From: Daucus carota subsp. sativus
Taxonomy: Eukaryota; Streptophyta; Magnoliopsida; Apiales; Apiaceae
Assembly: GCF_001625215.2 (NCBI RefSeq)
Contig: NC_030384.2
Span: forward strand, 46,596,390 to 46,660,389
Direction: 5' to 3'
DNA: 64,000 nt
Part shown: positions 33,988-46,273 of the stretch, piece by piece
Numbering within the stretch: the stretch's first letter is position 1
Layout of the letters: the number at the start of each line of letters is the position of its first letter
Translations under genes and position numbers: made by a program
Notes under the pieces: model-generated
What the model was told of the DNA's origin: nothing
Database searches by the model: none
The model's input: only the letters and a program-made list of their open reading frames with translations

Positions 33988-35931
33988 CTACACCGCTTTA
34001 AGAATCAAGTTTGCACCATACTGTGGTTGAAGGCTTATGACTGCATAGGGAGCATGTCTATAAGATGGCGATAACATAAAAGAAAAGCGCTGTAAGATCA
34101 TTGATATTGCAATTTTAGCTTCTAGCATTGCAAAATTTTGTCCAATGCATATCCGGGGTCCTGAGCTGAATGGGAAATATACTGTTTTTCCATTTGTTGC
34201 TTTTAACACACCGTCAGAAAATCTCGCAGGGTTGAATTCCTTTGCATCATCACCCCAAATCTCTTTGTCATGATGCATTAGGATGATAGATATTTGCAGC
34301 AACACTCCAGCAGGAAGCGCTATTTCTCCTAATTTAATATCTTCAGATGTAGTTCGAGTGAGTACAGTTCCAGAAGGATATAATCTTAGAGTCTCTAGCA
34401 AAATCATATTGACCTGCACAATAAAAACATTCAAAAGCTTTAATATTGCAAAATTTTAACTTGTTAATATGTTTCATCATAACCTTTTTACCAGGGGGGT
34501 ATAAAGGACTTACAACTTTAAGGCGATTCAACCCTTCAAGATCCGGCTTATTGCTTCCAAAGGCCTGCAAAACCTCTTCTCTAGCGCGTTTTTGCCAATA
34601 TGAATGCTGACTCAATAAAATCATTGTCCAAATAAGAAGATTTGAGGTCGTCTCTTGTCCAACAAAATAGAATAGCTTGCATTCTTCGATGATATCATTA
34701 ACACTCATTGCATATTTCATGTTTTTGTTTTCTTTAATTTCTGCAGAATTTGATTCCAGCAATTGGCCTAACAAGTCATGATGGATACGCTTCCCTGCTT
34801 GCATTGCCTTCAAGCGCTTGCTAATGATAGGTGTAAGTGCAGCTCTCACTTCATTGCTTATCTCCTTCATCCTTCTAGTTCTTTTGGTTGGCAAATATCT
34901 AGGTTTAACAAGTTTCATAAAAATTAATGCAAGTAAAGGGAATACTGAAAGATTTTATTTAATAAAGAAACAGAATAAAGAAAGAAATAAGAACCTCATT
35001 CCTGGGAGGTACAAAGTTTGTGCAGCTTGCATCACTAGCTCTGCTTGTTCTTTCTGTAGTTGAAATATCTTTCTACCTTCTGCATAGCTACTTCCGAAGG
35101 CTGTGCGTGATATGACATCACTCGTTAGGGTCTCTATATAAGGCCATACATCCAACTCGCACTGCCCCTCTGTAGAAACCATCTCCTTCCATTTGCTCAT
35201 GATCTCACTACAGCTCAAATACATGGCTGGCAGCATATCCTGTTAATAAGCATCATAAAAAAGAATCACATTAGTAGTGAATACCATATAGAAACTTAGA
35301 CAATATCATTTGTTGAGTTCTATAGAGGAATTTGTATGGGGATGACCTTTAACTTCTCCAAATGGAAGGCAGGCTTCATGATTTTTCGGTGTTGGGTCCA
35401 TTTATCACCCTCAGCAGTGACAAGTCCATCTCCGATTAACTTGGTTAAAGGGTTGCCACTCGGCTTCTGGAAGGTAAAGATTTTATTCAAGACCTCTTTT
35501 ATAAGATCAGGATCCGTGATGTAGACTAATGGTTTTGGTCCCAGCCATACAAATGACTTCTTTCCTGCAAGAAAGTATATAACATGGTTGTAGGCATTTA
35601 GAAACTGAATAAAATATGTAATAATAATCTAGCAGTGAAGAAATTGCTTACCATGTTTACTTATAGCAGCATGTACCGTTGGGGCTACAAGGGGTAGAAT
35701 ATCATCAGAAAGACCGATGCGTTTGGATCTTGCTTGTTTCTTAAGAGCAGCAAGTTCTCTGATGTCTCCATACAAAAGCCTGTAGGAGTTACCTTTGAAG
35801 CCCTGGTCTCTCAGCATCTTTTCGAGTTTCTTAGGCCTAATCCAGACCCAGTTGAGTAGTCTCCATGCAACCACCACCACATATGCCAAAAACAGGCTCC
35901 CTGTCACCTTGAAGCAGATTTCTAACTCCAT
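33988..35931 (-). CDS. Cytochrome P450, CYP72A-type (P1)
   Basis: Five exons: 35931-35652, 35564-35347, 35239-34995, 34898-34514 and 34413-33988. They total 1554 bp (517 aa) with all phases consistent and GT-AG introns. The order is an N-terminal membrane anchor (about 8-30), the CYP72 region [20 protein letters not shown], the I-helix motif, the K-helix ExxR (LETLRLYP), the PERF-like FNPARF, and the haem-binding loop [10 protein letters not shown] with Cys at about 465. CYP72A enzymes are ER-anchored monooxygenases of terpenoid metabolism, such as secologanin synthase and triterpene oxidases; the substrate cannot be read from sequence. The I-helix reads [10 protein letters not shown], with Val (codon 34661-34663, residue about 327) where P2 and P3 have Ala and the family has Ala/Gly. 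Intron 1 is only 87 bp, against 932 and 877 in P2 and P3. The gene is otherwise intact. Confidence 0.93.
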
Positions 35932-36431
35932 AGCTTAGTGTGTATGTTTCTGAGAAAGATGGTGAGCAGGCAAGATACTTATATGATGCTTAATTATTCG
36001 TCCCTGGCATCTTGTAATTTAACTGAGATTCTTAATCATGTTTACTTGGGTATTTCCTCTGTGAGCCATTTGTGTTTTGATTATTAATTTTAACCATTTT
36101 CAAATTGTTCTTGCTTTCTTATATTTCATGTTTGTCTTTAGTACAATTCTGACCTTTTCTAAGATAATTATGCTTGTCTTTAGAACGAAAACAAATCTAA
36201 AAATTCTTTTTGAAAAAGTCATGCTAAAATATGTTGCTAGCCCATATCTTATTCTTATGTTAGAGAACCTGTATTGTATGTGTAAAACCTGCAAGTTATT
36301 GGATAAGTAATGGGAAGACAATATTTTTTCCTTTATTAGATAACCAAACATAATGATACACTTGAAAAGAACAATTTCTTCAAGAGTTTGTTCATTTTTG
36401 ATTACAAGCAAGCTTAGTTGATGAAGGCAGG
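35932..36431. other. P1 promoter and L4 3' flank
   Basis: Near P1 the 5' leader (CACCATCTTTCTCAGAAAC on the minus strand) closely matches that of P2, evidence of recent duplication. A TATA-like CATATAAGT occurs about 45 bases upstream of P1. No additional gene. Confidence 0.5.
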
Positions 36432-37796
36432 TCATTTGATGGCCTTCTTCTGCACCTTCAGATACGCTGTTAACTTGTTTTCTGTATCTTTCGGATCATG
36501 GACCTGTAAAGAAAAAACCTCAGACAGTAGTAGACATTCCCTGCTAGGAGGATCCGGTCCATCACGAAATATAGCTGCTTTACAGGAACAATCCTTCACA
36601 CAAGCACTCTTACACGTTTTCACATCAATATTGGACATGGTGAAATTATTAGATGAAAAGTAATCGACATCCTTAAGCTCTAATAAATCCTGATATTTTG
36701 AAGCAGAGCAATTCAGAGGAGTTATTTCAGCACAACCAAGATTAGGATGCTTTTCTTGCACCTCTCTGAAATATTGGACTCCACTGCTGCTTAATCCAGG
36801 ACAACTACATTTCCCACTGGAGCATATACCATATTTTCCACACACCAGAGGGTAAGTACATTTACCTGAAAACCCTGTGAGAAGATCTGCTATAACCTTC
36901 CATTTCTCTTTCCATTCGTAAACCCTCAAATGCCCGTCGAATTCCAGTCTCATGTATTGCACTGATGATGCTGGTGGAATGGCAAATATTTCTAGTGGCG
37001 CCTGTTTCCATGAATGAGGATAAATGCCAAGGCTTCCATTGAGGAACTTGACATAACTAGGCTTTTTACTCTGCTCTGAAGTAGTCACATAGTTAGTGTA
37101 ATAGTTCTGGGGAGGATTGGACTGTATATAAGCAAATACACCCTCATCATTCACAAGAAAAGAGTATATACTAACTCTACTATCCGTCTTGGAAACACTT
37201 GAAATAAGTTTCTGCCCATCAGTGAGCGTCTGCCCCGGGACCAAAGCATCAGTTGGATGATCAAAAGATTGCCAAACCACCGCCTTGCGTTTACTGTGAA
37301 GTACTAGATTTCCAGTGTCAGTTAAGGCCAAACCAGCAACAGATTTACCAGCAGTTTTTGTAGACCAGGCTACAGAACCATCAGCGTCTCGCAGCACCAA
37401 GTCACCATCTGATGTGAGCTTCAGAGTGGCATTGATTTTAACAGGATGGTCTCGGTTGGCTGACCAGACAACTTGTGGGAATGAAACAGTAGGTGAAACA
37501 ATCATTGAGGCACTGTTTGTCTGAACAAGAAAGATGGCCAAAAGATAAGAGTCACATTTTCCATTACAGTAGAAGCCACAGGCAAATCTTTGGCCTAATG
37601 TTCCTCTTATAAGAATGGCTCTAACAGTTGAACCATCGCCAAATTGAACAGAATGTGGAGCAGAAGGATCATTGATCCATGTGGTAGAGAGTTTTGCTGT
37701 AGGATAATCAAAGGGTTGAGCACATACTAGACTTGGAGAATTGTGTATGAACAAGATTAAGAAAACAAGACAAGTGGAAACTAAGTTGAAAGCCAT
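36432..37796 (-). CDS. Secreted bulb-type lectin/PAN protein, EP1/SD2-5-ectodomain-like (L4)
   Basis: Single exon. I start at the internal ATG that gives MAFNLVSTCLVFLILF, matching L3 and L5, for 454 aa; the frame is open for ten more codons from an ATG at 37826. The order is signal peptide, FDYPTAKLSTTWINDPSA, B-lectin (VVWSANRDHPV; VWQSFDHPTDALVPGQTL), EGF-like CTYPLVCGKYGICSSGKCSC, and PAN (KSACVKDCSCKAAIFRDGPD), ending KVQKKAIK. The PAN stretch is more diverged than in L3/L5 (YFSSNNFTMSNIDVKT). No kinase or membrane span. It lies about 500 bases upstream of P1 on the same strand. Confidence 0.9.
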   Translation of the reverse strand: MAFNLVSTCLVFLILFIHNSPSLVCAQPFDYPTAKLSTTWINDPSAPHSVQFGDGSTVRAILIRGTLGQRFACGFYCNGKCDSYLLAIFLVQTNSASMIVSPTVSFPQVVWSANRDHPVKINATLKLTSDGDLVLRDADGSVAWSTKTAGKSVAGLALTDTGNLVLHSKRKAVVWQSFDHPTDALVPGQTLTDGQKLISSVSKTDSRVSIYSFLVNDEGVFAYIQSNPPQNYYTNYVTTSEQSKKPSYVKFLNGSLGIYPHSWKQAPLEIFAIPPASSVQYMRLEFDGHLRVYEWKEKWKVIADLLTGFSGKCTYPLVCGKYGICSSGKCSCPGLSSSGVQYFREVQEKHPNLGCAEITPLNCSASKYQDLLELKDVDYFSSNNFTMSNIDVKTCKSACVKDCSCKAAIFRDGPDPPSRECLLLSEVFSLQVHDPKDTENKLTAYLKVQKKAIK

Positions 37797-37936
37797 TAGC
37801 TCCACACAAAGTTGGAAGACAAACAAGTGGAAACCTCAATAAGTAGACATTGGTCTTGATCACTGTTTTGTTTTACACCAGCTGTGGAAGAAAGAAAATA
37901 TGAAAGGCGCAATAACAACATCCTTCTAATAACCTA

Positions 37937-38173
37937 CTCCCTCCTTCCCTATTCGTTTGATTTTTTGGGATCAAATTGATTGAATTTTACATATATCAAA
38001 TAATTGAAAAAAAATTATAAAAAATATATTACTAGAATCTACATTTATTATACTATAAAATGTATTTTTCAATTTTTAGATTTCATACACTAATAATTAT
38101 TTATTATCGGTCAAAGTTTGGTCAATTTGATCACAAAAAATCAAATAGGATAAAAGAAGTGGGACGGAGAGAG
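37937..38173. mobile_element. Stowaway-type MITE, 237 bp
   Basis: Ends CTCCCTCCTTCCCTATTCGT and (inverted) CTCTCTCCGTCCCACTTC, flanked by TA. Internal inverted symmetry around ATCAAATTGA/TCAATTTGATC supports a foldback MITE. It lies 140 bases upstream of L4. Confidence 0.8.
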
Positions 38174-38598
38174 TAATACAAATGGATATTTTGGTGTATG
38201 GTTGTTTTGACTGGTTTATATGTCAAATATAGCGCACTATAGCAGACAGGTGGAATATAATTTAGGGGGATAAAATGATTAATAAATGTGATATCAGATG
38301 TGCTTGTATCGATAGAGATATATAATATATGTATTTCATAATTAAACTTTCCTTTCTAAATTTAGTTAAATTATAATTTTTGAAAAAGATATAGTCTATT
38401 TAGCAAATGGCAAAAAACTAAATAGTGAATTTGTTGTTAAGATTAATGTCACATCAATTATTACATCATTTCTAAAAAATTTAACAAAACTAATTGTATA
38501 ATCTTCTATGAAATTTATGCATAATTTAAATATTTGACCGAAATTTTTTACTACATGATGCTTAAACCGAAAGTTTTAAAATATAATATGTATGCTTT

Positions 38599-38647
<49 letters not shown>

Positions 38648-41600
38648 AGTCATCATTTATCCATATAATATATCCATAAGGATGATAAGATCCTTTATCA
38701 TTTTGGATTACCTGTGGGCGCCTATGTAATTAAACACGTTTCTCACGGACGGTGCACATGGAAAATGTATTTAGCGACCACTAGTTTTAAGCAATTTTGA
38801 CCGCGTCACTGACCGAATTGTAAAAGAAAAATATAATCATCATTTCAAGAAAAAATATAAATAAATTACATCAGCAAAATCCGATATTAGTTACACTGCC
38901 ATTACGATTTTGAATTATAGTAATCAGAGTATTTTAATTTTGAACTTTTAACTTTTTTCTTTTTTCTTGAATAAAAACTTTTAACTTTTGATCACGGGGA
39001 ACATGGCGGAGGCCTCCACCACTTTCATTGGGCCTACGAGTAATAATTCCACGTTTAGAAACCAGGTCCTCCACAGATCCAAAGCACTTGGTCCAGTATA
39101 GTGTATACTGTTTCAAGAGTAAAAAAACATATTCCGAAATTTGCATACTTTCAAAAATTGAAAACATGTTTCAAATTAAATTTCCTAATTTACTGTTTCT
39201 TTCCGGTGTTGAACACAAAAGTAAAAGTGAAATATTGAAAGTGAGCAGACTTAATTTAATAACAATATAAGCAACTGCTAACGTTGAAGTACAATTTTTT
39301 TTTTTTTATAAGCAACAACAGTCAAATATGTGTAGGAGATGATCAGAAGCATGACAGATAAATAAACAGACAAATAAAATTGACGCAGCCATGCTTGATA
39401 TTTAGGTATTGTTTGGCATTGTTGTTACAAACAGCAACAATAATTTTTGGCTGAAAAACAGGTGAAAAATTGTTAAATAATAAGATAATATTATAACACT
39501 TAATATTATATAATATTAAAATATTAAAATAAAATATTAACTTTAATAGATATAACATATTAAATAAAGATAATTATATGAATATATCTCGGGGCATAGC
39601 TAGATTTAAATAAGGCAGAAAGGTGTTGAAGCTGAGATGGATCATGGATGTTATAAATAATTGCTACAAACTCAGAGACCACATGAAAGAAATCAATCTT
39701 TTGGCTAGCAGTTCTATGATTGGAGGACCATTACCCCATGTCTATATTCAGTACCACGTATGCTGATACTGGTCCATACATTTTCTTAAACCTTTTTTTA
39801 AATTCTTGTCACTATTTTCAAGATGCTATAGGTTTATAAATTCAAAAAGTTTCTTGTTCGATATAAAATTTTTAAGTATTAATTTTTTATTCTAAAAATT
39901 TAAAACAATTTATTAATTATATTTTATGAGAATCTTTAAGAAAAACCCTTTCCTCGAGGACAGATATTTGATTTTATTATAGTAAATTATTTTCCTCGAT
40001 TATTGCTCTTGTTTCAAATATGTGGTGATCGTATAATCCAATTATTAAAATTTCATATATTATATTTTAGAAAAAACTTTATTAAATACGATTGTTTTGT
40101 TATCCAAAATCTGGTCAATGAAGTATTCCCATTCATTCCAATAATGTTTGAAAATTTTATAGCTTTCAAGTCAGTGTCATATTTATTATTATTAATAATA
40201 ATAATATTATTGGTCATCTATATATTAATTCCTGTCAAAAAAAACATCTATATATTAATATTTTATGTCTACATTAAAATATATAATTATATACTATATT
40301 ATAAATATATAATTATATACATATCTAATGTTTAAATAAATTTCATATTAAACAAAGTCGATCCCAAGACAAATTTAATTTCTCTTTGACTTCTATCCAC
40401 ATATAGTATAATTAATTTGAACTTTCCAATGGATTTCAATGTAATAAATAGTTTCGGAAAGGGATAATAACAAAAACTATTATATAAGCATTAATTTTGA
40501 ACTAAAACAAAAATTTAAACAATAATGGTTAAAAAAATAAACTAAACAGTAACAATAGAACATCAAAATACATTGAAAGTAAATATAAATAATATATGAG
40601 AAAAATGAGAATGAGATTTATCTTGAACTTCAGAGATTATGAAAAGAATAGTTCTCAAATACTTCAAATTCTCAAATCATAATAGTCAACCCATCTCGTT
40701 CATCGATAAATCAAAACAACTGAGGATTACGTTCGGTATTCGGTTGGAATTTCTGAAAATGAATTATTTATCAATTTCAAACGTATACAATTCGAATTTT
40801 AGAAAATAAAATATTATAAATGTTGAATTGGATGCAAAATGATACATATTTATCAATTATAATTTAAACAATAATAATGAATTGTGTATATGCATTTTTC
40901 TCCCAATTGAATCATTTGTACCCAATTTGATATCTGTAAATTACTCTCTAAAATGTATATCACAATCTTTAGATATTCAATTAAAATTTTTAATTATGTT
41001 ACAAAAATCTAATCGTATTTAATCAGAATTTTAAATTTTGTTTAAAAATTTGATGATATTAAATCGAGATTATTTAAAATTCATATTAAAATATGATGGT
41101 ATTGAAATGTTGATATATTTTTTTTGAATTTTATAAAATAATGAATTTTACAGGATTGTTGAGTGTATTTTAAAATTTTTGGAACCTCACCAAGTTCATG
41201 ATATATTCAAGTATCGCACTTAAGGGTGTGTATTCAAAAGATTTTAATATATTAAAATAGTTTGTGGATTTTAATGTATTGTATCATTTTAGATAAAATG
41301 TCATCGAGTTTATAAAATTTTTTAGAATTCAAGCATAATATTTTAAAATTTCATAAATTTTAGTGGAATTTCAAATATCTTTAAATACATCGAAAAATCT
41401 CACAAAATTTATCATTTCATGAAGTTCAAAAAAATCATCAACATTTGAATTTTAAATAATCCTAATTGAATACCATCATATTTTAAAATATAATTTAAAA
41501 TCTTAATTGAATTCAACCAAATTTTGTGACATAATTTAAAATTATAATTGAATATCCCAAAATTCTGATATTTTTTTAAAATCCGAATTGAATATACTCA

Positions 41601-41830
41601 GATTTTATAACGATATCTTTTAAAATCTTAATTGAATAGACTCTCTAAATCCAAAAGAAAAAAATATATCAATTATACAACATTTTATCAAAATCCGCAT
41701 AAATCAATATCATATATAATCCATTAAAATTAATGAATTATATATATCTATTAAAATACCAATTCGATACTCATCCTCGTATTGTTCTCCCAGAATATTG
41801 TCTTTCAAGAAATATTAAAAGAAAACCTTA
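38174..41830. other. Intergenic AT-rich region around the inverted-duplication axis
   Basis: Contains an (AT)n tract (38602-38642). A stretch near 38725-38760 (AACACGTTTCTCACGGACGG) resembles the conserved segment upstream of L3 and L5. Diverged copies of the 31923 element fill 40980-41800. No gene is supported; the longer frames here are low-complexity. Confidence 0.5.
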
Positions 41831-42105
41831 CTCCCTCCGTTTCTATTTACTTTTCTCGTTTGAAATGTCGGGACTGTTCATAACATGAGACAAATTACTA
41901 ATTTACGCGACTAAATATAGTCATGAGTGATCTTGTTGGATTCGTATTCATGAGTACTTTAATATGGTGAAATTTTTATATTTAATATTAATACGCAACT
42001 AAAGATATTAATGATTAAAAGTGTGCATTGGCAAACGTGAAAAGGACAAATGGGAAAAGTATTAAGAAAAGGACAAATGGGAAAAGTATTAAGAGACGGA
42101 GGGAG
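41831..42105. mobile_element. Stowaway-type MITE, 275 bp
   Basis: Ends CTCCCTCCGTTTCTATTTAC and (inverted) CTCCCTCCGTCTCTTAATAC, flanked by TA. It is the same family as 21863-22122 in inverse orientation. Near its right end a 24-base stretch is duplicated in tandem (AAGAAAAGGACAAATGGGAA twice). It sits about 300 bases upstream of P2. Confidence 0.85.
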
Positions 42106-42400
42106 TATTAAAAATTGAACCAAAGATAGACATATAATATAAAAAAGGAAGAATCTACTTGAATGCTGACCTCTTGTTCTAACATGTTGTGTTGAGGTTT
42201 CGAATTTTATTAATGACAAAAAGTGGGTGAATCTGTTAATTAACAAAAAGACACCTACATTGATATATAGAAGTGATAACAACAAAATTCAGAATCTGTT
42301 GACCACAAGGAGCCAGAGCCGGATAAGAATATCATCATTAAGCAATCACAAAAGGATCTTGCTTGTTCACACCATCTTTCTCAGAAACACTCACTGAGTT

Positions 42401-45400
42401 ATGGAGTTAGATATATACTTGAAGGTGACAGGAAGCTTGTTTTTGGCATATGTGGTGGTGATAGCATGGAGATTACTTAACTGGGTTTGGATCAAGCCCA
42501 AAAGGCTGGAAAAAATACTGAGAAATCAGGGCTTCAAAGGTAGCTCTTACAAGCTTTTGTATGGAGACATGAAAGAACTTGCTGCTGCTAAGAAGCTAGC
42601 AAGATCCAAGCCCATCAGTCTTTCTGATGATTTTCTGCCCCTTGCAGCCCCAACTGTGCATATGGCTATGAGTAAACATGGTGACCAATTTCTTCCCTCT
42701 TACTCTTTATTTACTTGTATGGGTCAACGTTGTTATTTACTTGTGTGGATGATGTTTTTGATCAACATGTTAATAATTGGGCATTTGGTTCATGTTTAAT
42801 GAGTCTGATTAACAAAAATCGGAACCTGTCATATGTATCATGTATGTGTTTGGATTAACTATTTTGTGCACGGAGGGAATCTCATTCCCATTTCATAGAT
42901 AAATTATTCCTTCCCCACTCTTTAGGATACTCAACATACCTCTTATTGTTATTCTCATTCCGCACTTTTTAGATACTCATTATTATACCTCTTATTGTAT
43001 TCCCGATTCTCATTCCCATCTATCATCCTGGTTTTGATGACAGATGGGAATGAGAATCGGGAATAACAATCCCATTCCCACTTCATCGGTAACAAAATTA
43101 CATACTCCCTCCGTCCCTATTTATCTGTCCACTTTAGAAGTAAAAATTTGTCCCTATTTATCTGTCCATTTATACTTTCAAAACTAATTTAATGATAGTT
43201 TTTCAAATATATCTTCATAATTTCAATTTTCAAGGCTTGACTTATTTAAAACTTGGTTGAATTCATGTTTTCAAGACATAAAGTAGGGGTATTCCACCAT
43301 TTTCAAGATATTAATTAGAGGTATTTAATGAAAAAGTTTATACAATCAATTATTCCTTGGTATGTGTTTTTTTTCCCAAAATGGACAGATAAAAATGGAC
43401 GGAGGGAGTAGTATTTTATTCTCCTGTGGAGGCAACTTTAGGAATGATTAAATAGTAGTCAAGAGCCTTGAAGTGGTCTCTCCATCAAATTACTCAATCT
43501 CAATCCAAAAATAATAAACATGTCTTCATTTAAGTACTGCATATGAATTCTTATACCATTTTATTGTAGTTTCCAAATGCCAATAACAGCACCATACTAT
43601 ACTTTCTTGCAGGAAAGAAGTCATTTTTATGGCTGGGACCAAAACCATTAGTCTACATCACGGACCCTGATCTTATAAAAGAGGTTTTGAATAAATTTAA
43701 TAACTTCAAGAAGCCAAGGGGAGGCAACCCTTTAACAAAGTTAATCGCAAGTGGACTTCTAAGTGCTGAGGGTGATAAATGGACCGAACACAGGAAAATC
43801 ATGAATCCTGCTTTCCGTCTGGAAAAGTTAAAGGTTATCCCCATACTAGTTTCTCTACAATACAGTGATGTTTTGTAATTGAATTAGTACAGTTAAATTT
43901 CATGTGGAACACTCACGCAGGATATTTTTCTAAGTTTCAGAAGAGTGCTTATTGAAAATTAAGTTGTAATTGCTTTTGTTTGCAATTTGGATGATAAACT
44001 TTCTCTTGGTTCGTAAAAAAATTGTTGATCTTTTATTAGTAGGTGGACTAGGATTATTTAATTCATGCTAGGTGTCAGACTGAGTAGATAACTTGCCAGT
44101 GGTCGCTATGTGGTATTTACGACTATAATGTTTCTTTCTTATGATGTATATAAACAGGATATGCTGCCAGCCATGTATTTGAGCTGCAGTGATATCATGA
44201 GTAAATGGAAGGTGATGGTTTCTACAGAGGGGCAGTGCGAGTTGGATGTATGGCCTTATTTAGAGACCCTAACGAGTGATGTCATATCACGCACAGCCTT
44301 TGGAAGTAGCTACGCAGAAGGTAGAAAGATATTTCAACTACAGAAAGAACAAGCAGAGCTAGTGATGCAAGCTGCACAAACATTGTACCTCCCAGGAATG
44401 AGGTTCTTATTTCTTTCTTTATTCTGTTTCTTTATTAAATTTATCTTCTGGCATTCCCTTTACTTGAATTAATTTTTCTTAAACTTGTTAAACTTAGATA
44501 TTTGCCAACCAAAAGAAATAGAAGGATGATGGAGATAAGCAATGAAGTGAGAGCTGCACTCACAACTATTATTAGCAAGCGTTTGAAGGCAATGCAAGCA
44601 GGGGAGTGTTTTCATGATGACTTGTTAGGTATATTGTTGGAATCAAACTCTGCAGAAATTAAAGAAAACAAAAATATGAAATATGCAATGACTGTTGATG
44701 ATGTCATCGAAGAGTGCAAGCTATTCTATTTTGCCGGACAAGAGACGACCTCAAATCTTCTTGTTTGGACAATGATTTTATTGAGTCAGCATTCATATTG
44801 GCAAGAAAGGGCTAGAGAAGAGGTTTTGCAGGCTTTTGGAAGCAATAAACCAGATCTTGACGGGTTGAATCACCTTAAAGTTGTAAGCCCTCTGATATGC
44901 TCTTGGTTAAAACTGTATGATGAAAGTTTTTTTTTGTTAAGTACAAACATATAAAACATATTACATGGAACTTTAAATCTAGGTAGGTACATACTGCAGC
45001 GGAATTTTAAATGTTTTTATTATGCAGGTCAATATGATTTTGCTTGAGACTCTGAGATTATATCCACCTGGAGTTGTACTCACTCGAGCTACATTTGAAG
45101 ATATTAAATTAGGAGAAATATCCCTCCCAGCTGGAGTTTTAATGCATCTACCTATCATCCTAATGCATCATGACAAAGAGATTTGGGGTGATGATGCAAA
45201 GGAATTCAACCCTGGGAGATTTTCTGACGGTGTGTTAAAAGCAACAAATGGAAAAACCGTATATTTCCCATTCAGCTCAGGACCCCGAATATGCATTGGA
45301 CAAAATTTTGCAATGCTAGAAGCTAAAATGGCCATAGCAATGATCTTACAGAACTTCTCTTTTCTGCTATCGCCATCTTATACACATGCTCCCTACGCAG

Positions 45401-45453
45401 TCATAACCCTTCAACCCCAACATGGTGCAAACTTGATTCTTAAAGCGCTATAA
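42401..45453 (+). CDS. Cytochrome P450, CYP72A-type (P2)
   Basis: Five exons: 42401-42680, 43613-43833, 44158-44402, 44498-44882 and 45028-45453. They total 1557 bp (518 aa), in phase with GT-AG introns; the intron 1 donor is GTGACC. It has an N-terminal anchor, [20 protein letters not shown], canonical I-helix [10 protein letters not shown] (about 328-333), Exx[13 protein letters not shown]-like FNPGRF and haem loop [10 protein letters not shown] (Cys about 466). It is very similar to P1 throughout, including intron 3 bases just past the donor, so the pair is a recent duplication. Intron 1 (932 bp) has grown by a Stowaway MITE (43105-43408) and a palindrome (about 42997-43070). An ER monooxygenase role is inferred from family; substrate unknown. 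Confidence 0.94.
42870..43090. repeat. Imperfect palindrome in P2 intron 1
   Basis: ATTCCCGATTCTCATTCCCA is mirrored by TGGGAATGAGAATCGGGAAT across a short loop (42997-43070). Related ATTCTCATTCC and CCTCTTATTGT pieces occur further left. It is probably a small decayed foldback element. Confidence 0.7.
43105..43408. mobile_element. Stowaway-type MITE in P2 intron 1, 304 bp
   Basis: Ends CTCCCTCCGTCCCTATTTAT and (inverted) CTCCCTCCGTCCATTTTTAT, flanked by TA. The same family occurs at 55859, where it is cut by a Helitron end. Confidence 0.88.
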
Positions 45454-46273
45454 AGGAACCTGCGTTTGATGTCAGATGGTCGGACACCTCAAGTTACTCA
45501 TTTGTATCAAAAATAAAATTTATAGCTTGAAGTTTCTTGTATACATTGTATTTGAATTGTTGGTTTAAATAAGTTGTGGAGGCCTCTTTATCTCCGAATC
45601 TGCTTCAATCAAAGAAGCTTCCTACTCTGAATTTCAATGAAAATGGAACTTTATCTAATTAAAAAATTATTTAATACAATTTTTTAAGTATTATAAATTG
45701 ATCATCAGCTGCTAATATTTTGCTTTAAAACAGGGCCATCACATTCTCGCCTGGAGCGTCCAAGAGTAACGCGTTGTTTACATGCGTCTGCGAACAAAGT
45801 TTGCTATATTCAGCCTATGCAACTTTGTTTGCATACATGTATACGGTGCCAAAATAATAGTTTTATTTGTATCAATTTAATATTTTTAAAGTAATGCATG
45901 GGCAAAGTCCCTAGGTATGTATCGAACATGAGAATTGATTGGAATCCCGGTTCCGAATTTGTTCCTGAACGTCTAGTTGATAAAAATTGATTGGACATGT
46001 ATTTTAGAAATAGAAGGGTCTTGTATGTTTGTATGCATATAAATAGAAAAAAATAAATGACACCACATGGCATTTCGATAATAAATTTGGGAATTTTTTC
46101 CGGTCCATGACATGTTTTTACTTTTTTACAGCTAATAATTTCATTCTTTTACAGCTGTGGGCTGATACAAAACAAGCTATCCGATGCAGATGGTTGAACA
46201 AAGTCCCAGGCCTACTTTTATATAGAGGCTCCTGCTTGTTTCGTTTACATTTTGTACCAAGTATTGTGTAAGA
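45454..46273. other. P2 3' flank and L5 promoter
   Basis: Includes a segment at about 45733-45790 that matches, in inverse orientation, the DNA upstream of L3 (GGCCCTGTTT; AACGCGTT; GTTTACAT). A TATA box (TTTATATAGAGG) lies at about 46218-46229, some 50 bases before the L5 ATG. Confidence 0.55.
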
